A DNA stretch of 34,630 nucleotides from contig JAOABO010000005.1 of the NCBI GenBank assembly GCA_026418315.1, forward strand, positions 1-34,630. The letters are read 5' to 3'. A program made the position numbers and the translations under genes. This stretch comes from Bacteroidia bacterium. GTDB taxonomy: Bacteria > Bacteroidota > Bacteroidia > B-17B0 > Aurantibacillaceae. The notes beneath the pieces are model-generated. The model ran no database searches. It worked only from the letters and a program-made list of their open reading frames with translations, and was not told the origin of the DNA. This document shows positions 1-8,754 of this stretch, piece after piece (position 1 is the first letter of the stretch; every line of letters begins with the position of its first letter).

Positions 1-335
1 GCTTTAAAGAATTGAGATTTTGCTTCATCAAACTTTCCCTTGTACCACAATACTTTTCCATATCCTACATAATTCATAGGATAAGTAGGATTTTTTTCAA
101 TCCCTTTTTGATAATAATACAATGCACTATCCAAAAACTCTTTTTTGAAATAATTTTCTCCTAAATAAAAGTATAGTTCTCCTTTGTCAGGCGATTGCTT
201 GATTAAACTTAAAAATTCAGAAGTGGCAGCATCTAATTGTTCATTATTGGTTTTTTTAATTGCACTCTCTAAAGATTGTGAAAAAAAGACCGATACATTA
301 ATGATTAATAATAATGCAACTGATGATATCTTCAT
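1..335 (-). CDS. TPR-repeat protein with N-terminal signal peptide (partial, runs off window start)
   Basis: Reverse-strand translation MKISSVALLLIINVSVFFSQSLESAIKKTNNEQLDAATSEFLSLIKQSPDKGELYFYLGENYFKKEFLDSALYYYQKGIEKNPTYPMNYVGYGKVLWYKGKFDEAKSQFFK: hydrophobic leader plus TPR-like helices; open at window edge. Confidence 0.8.
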   Translation of the reverse strand, partial: MKISSVALLLIINVSVFFSQSLESAIKKTNNEQLDAATSEFLSLIKQSPDKGELYFYLGENYFKKEFLDSALYYYQKGIEKNPTYPMNYVGYGKVLWYKGKFDEAKSQFFK

Positions 336-371
336 AAAAATTGTTTTTTTAGTATTTACTAAAAATCGTTC

Positions 372-379
372 CAAACTTA
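372..379 (-). promoter_or_regulatory. Bacteroidota-type -7 element (TAAGTTTG) for the TPR gene
   Basis: CAAACTTA on + strand = TAAGTTTG on -, matching TAnnTTTG, about 37 nt upstream of the ATG. Confidence 0.45.
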
Positions 380-447
380 ATCAACAACAATACTTGCATG
401 TTAATTAAATATAAATTACACCTTTGAGATTTTAAGGTGTACTAATT

Positions 448-708
448 TTATTTTGCCTGAATTTCTGCAACAGCATCCTGTAAGGCAGATAAAAATTTAT
501 CAAAATCTTCAGGATATAAAAATATTTTATGCTTTTCAAATCTGAAATTCCCTTCATCGTCCATTATTTTTTTCTTTTCTGTAATAGTAATGTACGATTG
601 ATTGGTGGTTCTGGTTTCTTTAATGTCAATGTAATAAGTACGTTTACCCGCTTTTATTACTCTTGCATTGCCGTTGTCAAATTCCTGACTTTGTTCCATA
701 AAATTCAT
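448..708 (-). CDS. PUR-family DNA/RNA-binding protein (DUF3276)
   Basis: 86 aa with RTYYIDIKETRTTNQSYITITEKKK...FEKHKIFLYPEDFDKF, typical of Bacteroidota PUR-alpha-like/DUF3276 proteins. Confidence 0.85.
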   Translation of the reverse strand: MNFMEQSQEFDNGNARVIKAGKRTYYIDIKETRTTNQSYITITEKKKIMDDEGNFRFEKHKIFLYPEDFDKFLSALQDAVAEIQAK

Positions 709-852
709 AATTATTCTTCTTTGGTGGCAAGTATAAGTAAATTATTTTTTAGAATAAAATTTTATTGGACTGCTTTTTCAAACAGGGAGACAACTGAACC
801 AGTCATCTTCATTTATTTATACACAACAAACTTGGAAATAGAAAATAATTAA

Positions 853-861
853 ACTACCTTT
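853..861 (+). promoter_or_regulatory. Bacteroidota-type -7 element (TAccTTTG region) for the ALDH gene
   Basis: ctaccTTTGcc about 20 nt upstream of ATG 881; the TTG start used in the ORF track overlaps this motif. Confidence 0.45.
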
Positions 862-880
862 GCCAAAATTTTTTTTAACT

Positions 881-2434
881 ATGAGCACTGTATTAGAAAG
901 TTCTATCAATATTGAAAAAGTATTACAAAATTTAAACATCAAGACCACCAATTACGGTGTAAGTACCGGAAATAATTGGTTTGGAAACGGTGGTCACATA
1001 GAATCATATAGTCCTGTAGATGGAAAACTTATTAGTAAAGTAACTACTGCCACTGTTGAAAATTACAATAAAGTGATTAAAACAGCTTTAGACGCATTTG
1101 TATACTGGAGAAATGTTCCTGCCCCAAAACGAGGAGAAATAATTCGTCAGTTTGGAAATAAATTAAGAGAAAAGAAAAATGATTTAGGTAAATTGGTGTC
1201 TTATGAAATGGGTAAGTCCTTACAAGAAGGTTACGGAGAAGTACAAGAAATGATTGACATCTGTGATTTTGCAGTAGGACTGTCCAGACAATTATATGGC
1301 TTGACTATGCATAGTGAAAGGCCACAACACCGAATGTATGAACAATGGCATCCATTAGGCATTGTAGGTATTATATCCTCGTTTAATTTTCCTGTTGCTG
1401 TTTGGAGCTGGAATTTTGCAATTGCAGCAGTATGTGGAGATGTATGTATATGGAAACCATCCAGCAAAACGCCCATTTCTGCCATTGCTGTACAAAATAT
1501 TTTCAATGAAGTAATCAAAGAAAACAATTTACCTGAAGGCATTTCTTCATTAATTGTTTGTGACAGAAAAATAGGCGATTTATTAGTCAATGATCATCAT
1601 GTTCCTTTAATAAGTGCCACTGGCTCTACAGCAATGGGTAGAGAAATCGGACAAAAAGTTGCTAAAAGATTCGGAAAAACGATATTAGAATTAGGTGGCA
1701 ATAATGCCATTATTGTTACTCCTTCTGCAGATTTAGACCTTGCCATTCCTGCTATTGTATTCGGAGCAGTAGGTACAGCAGGACAAAGATGCACTACAAC
1801 CCGCCGCCTGATTATTCATGAAAGTATTTATCAGGATGTAAAACAAAGATTAATTAACGCTTATAAACAATTAAGAATAGGAAATCCATTAGACCCACAA
1901 AATCATGTAGGCCCCCTCATAGATAAAGCAGCCGTTAAAACATATCTTAATGCTATTGAGCAAATAATAGCACAGGGTGGTAAAATGGTGGTGCCCGGTG
2001 GTGTATTGGAAGGACCTGGTTATGAAAGCGAATGTTATGTAAAACCCTGCATAGCAGAAGTAAACCCTGAAATGGGAATTGTTCAGGAAGAAACCTTTGC
2101 TCCTATTTTATATTTAATGAAATATCAAACACTGGAAGAAGCTATAGAAATTCAAAACAGCGTTCCTCAAGGTCTCTCATCTTCCATTATGTCTTTGAAT
2201 TTAAGAGAAGTAGAATACTTTTTATCTGTCAATGGTAGCGATTGTGGGATTGCTAATGTCAATATAGGTACCTCTGGTGCTGAAATTGGCGGAGCTTTTG
2301 GAGGAGAAAAAGAAACCGGCGGAGGTAGAGAAAGTGGCTCTGACTCCTGGAAAGCATATATGAGAAGACAAACCAATACTATTAATTTTGGTACTCAATT
2401 ACCATTAGCACAAGGGATAAAATTTGAAATTTAA
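881..2434 (+). CDS. Aldehyde dehydrogenase family protein, ALDH7-like (L-aminoadipate-semialdehyde / piperideine-6-carboxylate dehydrogenase type)
   Basis: Full-length [93 protein letters not shown] at 881 preferred over TTG at 860. Confidence 0.88.
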   Translation: MSTVLESSINIEKVLQNLNIKTTNYGVSTGNNWFGNGGHIESYSPVDGKLISKVTTATVENYNKVIKTALDAFVYWRNVPAPKRGEIIRQFGNKLREKKNDLGKLVSYEMGKSLQEGYGEVQEMIDICDFAVGLSRQLYGLTMHSERPQHRMYEQWHPLGIVGIISSFNFPVAVWSWNFAIAAVCGDVCIWKPSSKTPISAIAVQNIFNEVIKENNLPEGISSLIVCDRKIGDLLVNDHHVPLISATGSTAMGREIGQKVAKRFGKTILELGGNNAIIVTPSADLDLAIPAIVFGAVGTAGQRCTTTRRLIIHESIYQDVKQRLINAYKQLRIGNPLDPQNHVGPLIDKAAVKTYLNAIEQIIAQGGKMVVPGGVLEGPGYESECYVKPCIAEVNPEMGIVQEETFAPILYLMKYQTLEEAIEIQNSVPQGLSSSIMSLNLREVEYFLSVNGSDCGIANVNIGTSGAEIGGAFGGEKETGGGRESGSDSWKAYMRRQTNTINFGTQLPLAQGIKFEI

Positions 2435-2483
2435 AATCAATCATCAACCCATCACGAAAAAACGTGATATAAAAACACAAATC

Positions 2484-3005
2484 ATGAAAGCAGAAAACAA
2501 CAAAGTAGTGGCTGTAAATTATACATTACACGCCCAAAAGGGTAATGAACCCGAAAAATTCATTGAGCAAACATCTTCTGAAAATCCTTTTGTATTTTTA
2601 TTCGGAGGTCAGCAAGTTATTCCTGATTTTGAAAAAAATTTAGAAGGCAAAACAGCAGGAGATAGTTTTGATTTCACAATTAATGCCGAAAATGCTTATG
2701 GAATGCCCGAAGCAGATTACATTGTAAAATTAGATAAAACCATTTTTGTAAGAGATGGTGAATTTGACCATGAAAACATTAAAGTAGGTAACGATGTGCC
2801 TATGTATGATAAAGAAGGAAATGAGCTAATAGGAAAAGTGGTTGAAATCGGATTAGAACATGTAACCATGGATTTTAACCATCCATTAGCAGGTTACAAT
2901 TTACACTTTACAGGAACTATTAAATCTGTAAGAGAAGCAACTCCTGAAGAATTATCACACGGACATGCACATGGCCTTACAGGCAACGAAGAGCATTTGC
3001 ATTAA
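2484..3005 (+). CDS. slyD: FKBP-type peptidyl-prolyl cis-trans isomerase, SlyD-like
   Basis: MKAENNKVVAVNYTLHA...NPFVFLFGGQQVIPDFEKNLEGKTAGDSFDFTINAENAYG...VTMDFNHPLAGYNLHFTGTI; short His-rich tail HGHAHGLTGNEEHLH. Internal ATG 2484 chosen. Confidence 0.88.
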   Translation: MKAENNKVVAVNYTLHAQKGNEPEKFIEQTSSENPFVFLFGGQQVIPDFEKNLEGKTAGDSFDFTINAENAYGMPEADYIVKLDKTIFVRDGEFDHENIKVGNDVPMYDKEGNELIGKVVEIGLEHVTMDFNHPLAGYNLHFTGTIKSVREATPEELSHGHAHGLTGNEEHLH

Positions 3006-3028
3006 TAGCGGCTCGTTATTAAAACTCA

Positions 3029-3062
3029 AAAGGTCTTTCACATTACGAAAGACCTTTTTTTA
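3029..3062 (+). terminator. Rho-independent terminator of the slyD-like gene
   Basis: AAAGGTCTTTC-acattac-GAAAGACCTTT followed by a T run: perfect 11-bp stem plus T-tract. Confidence 0.9.
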
Positions 3063-3087
3063 TAAGTATAATACTATAACTCTATCT

Positions 3088-4230
3088 TTATTTTTTAATA
3101 CTAATGTAGTACCTTGAATCTTGTTCTGTTGGATATGTTACTTCAAAACCTGAACTATCTGCTAAATCCTTTATTATACTTAATCCTAAAGATAAACCTG
3201 ATTTAAGCATTTGTTCAAAGTTAAATCTATTACATTGATCTCCAATAATAATTTCTGATTGATGATTGTTTAATACATGCATTCTTAATTCAAAAATACC
3301 TGACTGAGGAATAACACAGTACTTTAATGAGTTCAAAAATATTTCAGTTATAATAATTCCAAGATGGATAGATTGGCTGGCAGGAATTTCAAACTTTTTA
3401 TCGGTAATTTTAAATTTAAACTTAGATTTTAGTTCAGGATAGCTAGAAGTAAATTCTTCGCAAAGTTTTTTCAAATACTCACTTAAATTAACCTGACTGT
3501 ATTGTTCAGATTCCAATAATAACTCATGCACCTTAAGCATAGAAAATATCTGATGCTCAAAGGTTTCAAAAATTTCAACCGGCTCCTTTATATTACTTTG
3601 TTTGCTTAACCTCAATAAACTAACCAAAACAGAAAAATTGTTTTTTACCCTATGATTTAATTCTTTAATAATGAGTTCTTTTTCTTTTAATGAACGTTCT
3701 AATTTTTTCTGAATATTTTTTCTTTTAATATTCTCAATATGAGTAATAGTTAACTGTGCAAGGGCCATTGCAAACAATTGTTCTTGTTCACTAAACTCGC
3801 GGGGGATATTTCCTGTTTTTTCAAAACACATAACACCTATCAGTTTTCCATTCAAACGCATAGGTATATCCATCAAAGAAATAACATTATGTTCCTTAGC
3901 ATAATTACCAGACAATTCATAAGTAGCCGGATGAGTGTGTATATTAGGTGCTAAAATAATTTTATCCTCTTTCAGGTGCTGAAAATAATTTGGAATATCC
4001 TTTTCATATATCCAGGAATGATGTTTAAATTGATTATATCTTGTATCGTATTCTGCAATAGAATAAATAGCGTTTCTGTCTTCATTTAAAAGCCATATAT
4101 TAATTCTTTCTATTTTGAGAAAATCTGTTGCTCTTGAAACAAACTGATGCATCAATCTCCATATACCATCATTGGAAAACTCGTCCACTTCAATTTTACT
4201 TAAACAATCTAATTCGTCTATTGTAAGCAT
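3088..4230 (-). CDS. Sensor histidine kinase with GAF-like N-terminal domain, HisKA_2 family
   Basis: GAF-like N-terminus (RINIWLLNEDRNAIYSIAEYD...ISLMDIPMRLNGKLIGVMCFEKTG), HisKA_2 phospho-acceptor ELIIKELNHRVKNNFSVLVSLLRL, N-box-like IIITEIFLNSLKY, LGLSIIKDL; atypical G1 box. Confidence 0.82.
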   Translation of the reverse strand: MLTIDELDCLSKIEVDEFSNDGIWRLMHQFVSRATDFLKIERINIWLLNEDRNAIYSIAEYDTRYNQFKHHSWIYEKDIPNYFQHLKEDKIILAPNIHTHPATYELSGNYAKEHNVISLMDIPMRLNGKLIGVMCFEKTGNIPREFSEQEQLFAMALAQLTITHIENIKRKNIQKKLERSLKEKELIIKELNHRVKNNFSVLVSLLRLSKQSNIKEPVEIFETFEHQIFSMLKVHELLLESEQYSQVNLSEYLKKLCEEFTSSYPELKSKFKFKITDKKFEIPASQSIHLGIIITEIFLNSLKYCVIPQSGIFELRMHVLNNHQSEIIIGDQCNRFNFEQMLKSGLSLGLSIIKDLADSSGFEVTYPTEQDSRYYISIKK

Positions 4231-4368
4231 TATTTGAGTGTTAAAATATTATTCCAATTTGAAAATATTTCGTAAATATAAAGAATAGTTTACACTCAAA
4301 AAAATTTTTGTTGCAAAAAATAAACGAATGAAAAACAAAAAAGAACTTACCTTCCTAGAGGTATAAAA

Positions 4369-4382
4369 AAGTAAACTTACTT
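4369..4382 (-). terminator. Possible weak terminator hairpin downstream of rpsU
   Basis: On the - strand AAGTAAGTTTACTT followed by TTTT; short AT-rich stem, hence low confidence. Confidence 0.3.
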
Positions 4383-4409
4383 AATACTTGAATAAGTATC
4401 AGATAACTA

Positions 4410-4607
4410 TTATAACTCTAATTCGCTTCTGCGAATCTTTTCTCTGATAATAGCCCTGTTAATGACTTCTTTTTTTCTTTCAGAGGGCTTTTTGTAATAC
4501 ATTCTTTCTCTTAATTGTTTAAGAATGCCTACTCTTTCAAACTTTTTTTTGTACTTCTTTAATGCTTTTTCAACGGTGTCGCCTTCTTTAATTGGTATTA
4601 TCAACAT
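4410..4607 (-). CDS. rpsU: 30S ribosomal protein bS21
   Basis: MLIIPIKEGDTVEKALKKYKKKFERVGILKQLRERMYYKKPSERKKEVINRAIIREKIRR, classic bS21. Confidence 0.95.
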   Translation of the reverse strand: MLIIPIKEGDTVEKALKKYKKKFERVGILKQLRERMYYKKPSERKKEVINRAIIREKIRRSELEL

Positions 4608-4667
4608 AATAATTAAAAATTTTGAGCTGCAATTATACGAAACAATTTAAATACAAACAAATTTATT

Positions 4668-5390
4668 TCAGAAATTTGGTTTTAATGTGTATTTTTTATA
4701 AAAATCGGTAATATACTTTACAACATCAGCAGGTTCGTCTAACACTGCAAATAAGTCCAAATCGGGCTCTGAAATATTATGTTCTTTTTCTAACATGGTT
4801 TTCTTCATCCATTCTATTAATCCATGCCAGTATTCACTACCTACTAATACTATAGGAAAATGGGCTATTTTGCTGGTTTGAATCAGCGTAAGAGATTCAA
4901 AGAGTTCATCCATCGTTCCAAACCCTCCCGGAAGTCCAATAAAACCCTGTGAATACTTAAGAAAAATGGTTTTTCGAACAAAGAAAAAATCAAAATTCAA
5001 AATTTTATCAAAGTCCACATAATCATTATGCTTTTGTTCAAAAGGCAAAACAATGTTTAGCCCCACAGATTTCCCATTACCTCGCTGTGCCCCTTTATTA
5101 GCCGCTTCCATAATGCCAGGGCCTCCTCCGGTAATAATGCCAAAACCTTCGCGGGTAAGTAAATAGGCAATTTCTTCAGCTAATTGGTAGTATTTGGAAT
5201 GGGGTTTAGTACGGGCAGAACCAAAAATGGACACGCAAGGACCAATTTTAGACATTTTTTCAAAGCTAGTAACAAATTCGCCCATTATTCTGAATACTTG
5301 CCAGCTGTCATAGGCCTTGATTTCGTGCCATTCCTTGGGGGCTAAGGCCTTACGAATTTTTTCTTCTTCCTGTCTTTCTTTTTCAGTCAT
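4668..5390 (-). CDS. TIGR00730-type Rossmann-fold protein (LOG / cytokinin riboside 5'-monophosphate phosphoribohydrolase family)
   Basis: SIFGSARTKPHSKYYQLAEEIAYLLTREGFGIITGGGPGIMEAANKGAQ...LPGGFGTMDELFE motifs. Confidence 0.92.
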   Translation of the reverse strand: MTEKERQEEEKIRKALAPKEWHEIKAYDSWQVFRIMGEFVTSFEKMSKIGPCVSIFGSARTKPHSKYYQLAEEIAYLLTREGFGIITGGGPGIMEAANKGAQRGNGKSVGLNIVLPFEQKHNDYVDFDKILNFDFFFVRKTIFLKYSQGFIGLPGGFGTMDELFESLTLIQTSKIAHFPIVLVGSEYWHGLIEWMKKTMLEKEHNISEPDLDLFAVLDEPADVVKYITDFYKKYTLKPNF

Positions 5391-5827
5391 TGTTTTTTAT
5401 TTTTGTTTTGAGAGTAATCAAGATAGTTTTGTAACAATATAGTAGCAGAAATAAGGTCGGTATTAGATTTATTTTGCCGCTCTGTTTTTTTAGTATTGGT
5501 CAAAATGAGTGTTTGTTGTGCCATTTTGGATGTTAATCGTTCATCAAATGTTTCAATGAGCAAATTTGGGAATTCTTTTATTAGTTGGTCAATAAATGTT
5601 TGTACTAATTTTGTTGTGTTAGTAATTTCTGACTTCATATTAACGGGATAACCTACTACAATCGTATCAATGTCTTTTTCAATAACAATTTTTTTCAATT
5701 CTACTATAATAGTATCTGATTGTATAACCGTAAAGGCATTAGCAATGATTTTAAGTGGGTCGCTGATGGCAATTCCACATCTTTTTATTCCATAATCTAT
5801 TGCAAGCACACGGGGCATTCTTTGCAT
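5387..5827 (-). CDS. ruvX: Holliday junction resolvase RuvX (YqgF)
   Basis: RVLAIDYGIKRCGIAISDPLKIIANAF...IDTIVVGYPVNMKSE...ETFDERLTSKMA...DLISATILLQNYLD. Confidence 0.92.
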   Translation of the reverse strand: MQRMPRVLAIDYGIKRCGIAISDPLKIIANAFTVIQSDTIIVELKKIVIEKDIDTIVVGYPVNMKSEITNTTKLVQTFIDQLIKEFPNLLIETFDERLTSKMAQQTLILTNTKKTERQNKSNTDLISATILLQNYLDYSQNKNKKQ

Positions 5828-6849
5828 TATTTTTTTTGTTCCTGAAGAAATTTTTCTGATACCTTGTAAATATATGGTTTGATTGGACGAAAATTATAAT
5901 TCAAAGTGCTTTTAATCAATGTATTATCATAATAATTTTTCATAAATGCTCCTTGTACGGTTGCTTTAGTAAAATTAGGTTCATATTTTTTATTTAATGA
6001 TGAGTAAACATCTTCTATCCATTTTGCCAAATATAATATTCCTTTGGGTGCTGCATATTTGGGCTTTGATTGAGATAGTGATATATGCAACTCTTCCAAT
6101 ATTTCTTTGAAGGAATAGTTATTTTCAATCAATACAAATCTTTTTGATAAAATATTTTGTTCCATTAATTTTATCATAATTTCAACAACATCTTCTACAG
6201 CCACATATCCTGTAATGCCTGTTGTATAAAATGGAATTCCTTTATATGCTTTTTTTACCAACAATCCCCATCCGCTATTCCAATTACCCGCCCCTACTAT
6301 AATTCCAGGGTTTACAATAACGGCATTTAAACCTTCTTCAATTCCACGCCACACTTCACATTCTCCAAGATATTTAGACGTTGAATAGGCATATTCATAT
6401 TTTCCGGGTTGCCAAAACGTTTTTTCAGAAATATGCTGATGCTCAAATTGATTCAACAGCGCAGCAATTGAACTAACATAGCAAAATTTAATATCTGTAT
6501 CTATGCAAACATTCACAAGGTTAGCCGTAATTTCTACATTGGTTTTTACAAGCTGATTTCTTTTTCTGTTATCAAAAGAAATCATTCCTGCACAATGGTA
6601 CACTTCATTAATCTGATATTTATTCAATATATCTTCCATGTCATAAGGATTATGAAAATCGGGCTCAATCCACACAATGTTTGCAAATAATTCATCGGCA
6701 TTTTGATAATAATATGACAAAATTTTTTGGCATACATCCAGCTGACTACTTTTCCTTTTGCAAGCAATCACTTTTTTATTTTGCTCTAAAAGTTTGGCTA
6801 TTAAATGACTGCCTAATAAGCCGGTTGCTCCTGTTACTAATACATTCAT
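5827..6849 (-). CDS. NAD-dependent epimerase/dehydratase (extended SDR)
   Basis: MNVLVTGATGLLGSHL Rossmann motif, YAYSTSKYLGE (YxxxK active site). Confidence 0.88.
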   Translation of the reverse strand: MNVLVTGATGLLGSHLIAKLLEQNKKVIACKRKSSQLDVCQKILSYYYQNADELFANIVWIEPDFHNPYDMEDILNKYQINEVYHCAGMISFDNRKRNQLVKTNVEITANLVNVCIDTDIKFCYVSSIAALLNQFEHQHISEKTFWQPGKYEYAYSTSKYLGECEVWRGIEEGLNAVIVNPGIIVGAGNWNSGWGLLVKKAYKGIPFYTTGITGYVAVEDVVEIMIKLMEQNILSKRFVLIENNYSFKEILEELHISLSQSKPKYAAPKGILYLAKWIEDVYSSLNKKYEPNFTKATVQGAFMKNYYDNTLIKSTLNYNFRPIKPYIYKVSEKFLQEQKK

Positions 6850-6850
6850 A

Positions 6851-7522
6851 TTAAAAATAATGATATGCTGTCCAAATTACAAAAATTGATGAAAGCCAAC
6901 CAATAACCCATCCAGCAAGCAGTTCAGCAAATGAGTGTGCATTGGAAAGCAAACGAATGATCATAACAACAGTACTTAAACCTACGCAAAAAATGATTTC
7001 CTTCAGATAATTTTCATCATACACCAAACTATTTCCTGCAAAAAAACCACTCAAAATTCCATAACCAGCAGCATGCAAACTCACTTTGAATTCTGAAAAA
7101 TTGAACAAAGACAAAATTAATAACGAAAAAGATAAAACACCTACTAATAATACCGATGGCCTAAACAACTCATTAAAGTATATTCCCTTCAACATATAAA
7201 AAACCAATAAATAATAAATTCCAATCAATGTAAAAAAATATCGCCTTTCAAAAGTATTGTCTAAAGTAAGAGTATGCGTAAGTCGAAAAATTTTAGATAA
7301 AAACAAAGTAATGATAGGCATCAATGTTACTAATGAAGCGTATAATACAATCCATTTGTATCTTAATTCAGCAGAAATAAAAAAACTATATATCATAGGG
7401 TAATGCTGATGACTAAAGAAAAAAATCCAAACCATCAAAAGAACCGGTAAAAAAACAGGATGAAGCATTACACTTAAAGCAAACAAAACTCTTTTAAATA
7501 ATGGATGAGATACAATGGTCAT
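6851..7522 (-). CDS. Integral membrane protein, PAP2-like
   Basis: Multiple hydrophobic segments; C-terminal NAHSFAELLAGWVIGWLSS resembles the distal PAP2 H-x3-D/E-xxxG region. Confidence 0.6.
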   Translation of the reverse strand: MTIVSHPLFKRVLFALSVMLHPVFLPVLLMVWIFFFSHQHYPMIYSFFISAELRYKWIVLYASLVTLMPIITLFLSKIFRLTHTLTLDNTFERRYFFTLIGIYYLLVFYMLKGIYFNELFRPSVLLVGVLSFSLLILSLFNFSEFKVSLHAAGYGILSGFFAGNSLVYDENYLKEIIFCVGLSTVVMIIRLLSNAHSFAELLAGWVIGWLSSIFVIWTAYHYF

Positions 7523-7528
7523 TCAAGG

Positions 7529-8518
7529 TTATTTTAATTGTTTAGTTAATTCTCTGATTACTTTTGAAGGGTTTTGCTTTATTTCTCCATAAACAATCTG
7601 ATAAACAGCATTGGTAATTGGCATATAAACATTATATTTCTTATTGATTTCATATACACACTTTAAAGCATAGTATCCTTCGGCTACCATATTCATTTCC
7701 AGTTGTGCCTGTTTTACAGAATATCCTTTTCCTAACATAACGCCAAATGTTCTGTTTCTGCTAAATTGAGAATAAGCAGTAACCAAAAGGTCACCAAGAT
7801 ATGCAGAGTCATTAATATCACGCAGAATAGGATGCACAGCATCTACAAATCTTTTTATTTCTTGAATAGCATTGCTGACTAACACTGCCTGAAAATTATC
7901 TCCATAATTCAAAGCATGACAAATGCCTGCCGCAATAGCCATAATGTTTTTTAATATAGCTGCATATTCTGTACCATAAATATCATCACTCGGTATGGCG
8001 TTAATAAATTCACAACTTAATATCTTTGTAAATTTCTCAACCATTTCAGCATTTTGCGATGCAAAAGTTAAATAAGATAATTTTTCCATAGCCACTTCTT
8101 CTGCATGACAAGGCCCGGTAATAACAGCAATTTTTTGATAATCTACTTTGTGTATCTGATGTAAATATTCTCCAACAATAAGATTGTATTCAGGAATTAT
8201 ACCCTTTACTGCAGAAATTACATATTTATCATTAAAATTAAACGATTGCATTAATGAGTGCAAAAACGCCGATGGATGAGCCAATAATATCACATCACAT
8301 CTTTCTTCAATCAGTTTCAGCTGATTGGTTAATTCAATGTAATTCAGGTTAAGTTCTACATCAGACAAATATCTTGGGTTACGCTTGTGTAACAAGACAT
8401 AATCAATATCCTCCTGCTTTGAAAAATACCAAAGCACGTGTTGGTGCTGATGAGTTAGTATTTTTACTAATGCAGTAGCCCAGCTTCCATATCCTACTAT
8501 ACCTATTTTAGGTGTCAT
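7529..8518 (-). CDS. gpsA: NAD(P)H-dependent glycerol-3-phosphate dehydrogenase
   Basis: KIGIVGYGSWATALVKIL, ISAVKGIIPEYN, VITGPCHAEEVA, AAILKNIMAIAAGICHALNYGDN, YLGDLLVTAYSQFSRNRTFG. Confidence 0.93.
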   Translation of the reverse strand: MTPKIGIVGYGSWATALVKILTHQHQHVLWYFSKQEDIDYVLLHKRNPRYLSDVELNLNYIELTNQLKLIEERCDVILLAHPSAFLHSLMQSFNFNDKYVISAVKGIIPEYNLIVGEYLHQIHKVDYQKIAVITGPCHAEEVAMEKLSYLTFASQNAEMVEKFTKILSCEFINAIPSDDIYGTEYAAILKNIMAIAAGICHALNYGDNFQAVLVSNAIQEIKRFVDAVHPILRDINDSAYLGDLLVTAYSQFSRNRTFGVMLGKGYSVKQAQLEMNMVAEGYYALKCVYEINKKYNVYMPITNAVYQIVYGEIKQNPSKVIRELTKQLK

Positions 8519-8630
8519 CTAAAGAATGAATAGTGCTGCAAATAAAAGGAAAAAAAGATGATTGGTAGCAACAATCTCAAAGCTAAGCTGTTAATGAAAA
8601 TTAATACGGGTGCAATGAAAAATAACAAAG

Positions 8631-8703
8631 TCGGGCTGACTGGACTTGAACCAGCGACCTCTCCCACCCCAAAGGAGTGCGCTACCAACTGCGCCACAGC
8701 CCG
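8631..8703 (-). tRNA. tRNA-Pro (anticodon GGG)
   Basis: CGGGCTGTGGCGCAGTTGGTAGCGCACTCCTTTGGGGTGGGAGAGGTCGCTGGTTCAAGTCCAGTCAGCCCGA folds as a cloverleaf: 7-bp acceptor CGGGCTG/CAGCCCG, anticodon loop TTGGGGT, T-arm GCTGG-TTCAAGT-CCAGT. Confidence 0.95.
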
Positions 8704-8754
8704 ATAAAAAATCAGGCCGCAAATATAATTAAAATTGATTTGACTTTTGAAAAT

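Noticed and set aside
184-852. + strand ORFs 184..408 and 529..852
   Set aside because: They overlap the - strand TPR and PUR genes and have no recognisable features.
1231-2376. Antisense ORFs inside the ALDH gene (1231..1590, 1597..1794, 2167..2376)
   Set aside because: They lie opposite a well-supported long CDS, have no recognisable domain or promoter, and are expected by chance.
8515-8697. 60-aa - strand ORF MAQLVAHSFGVGEVAGSSPVSP...
   Set aside because: It runs through the tRNA-Pro gene; a translated-tRNA artefact, not a gene.
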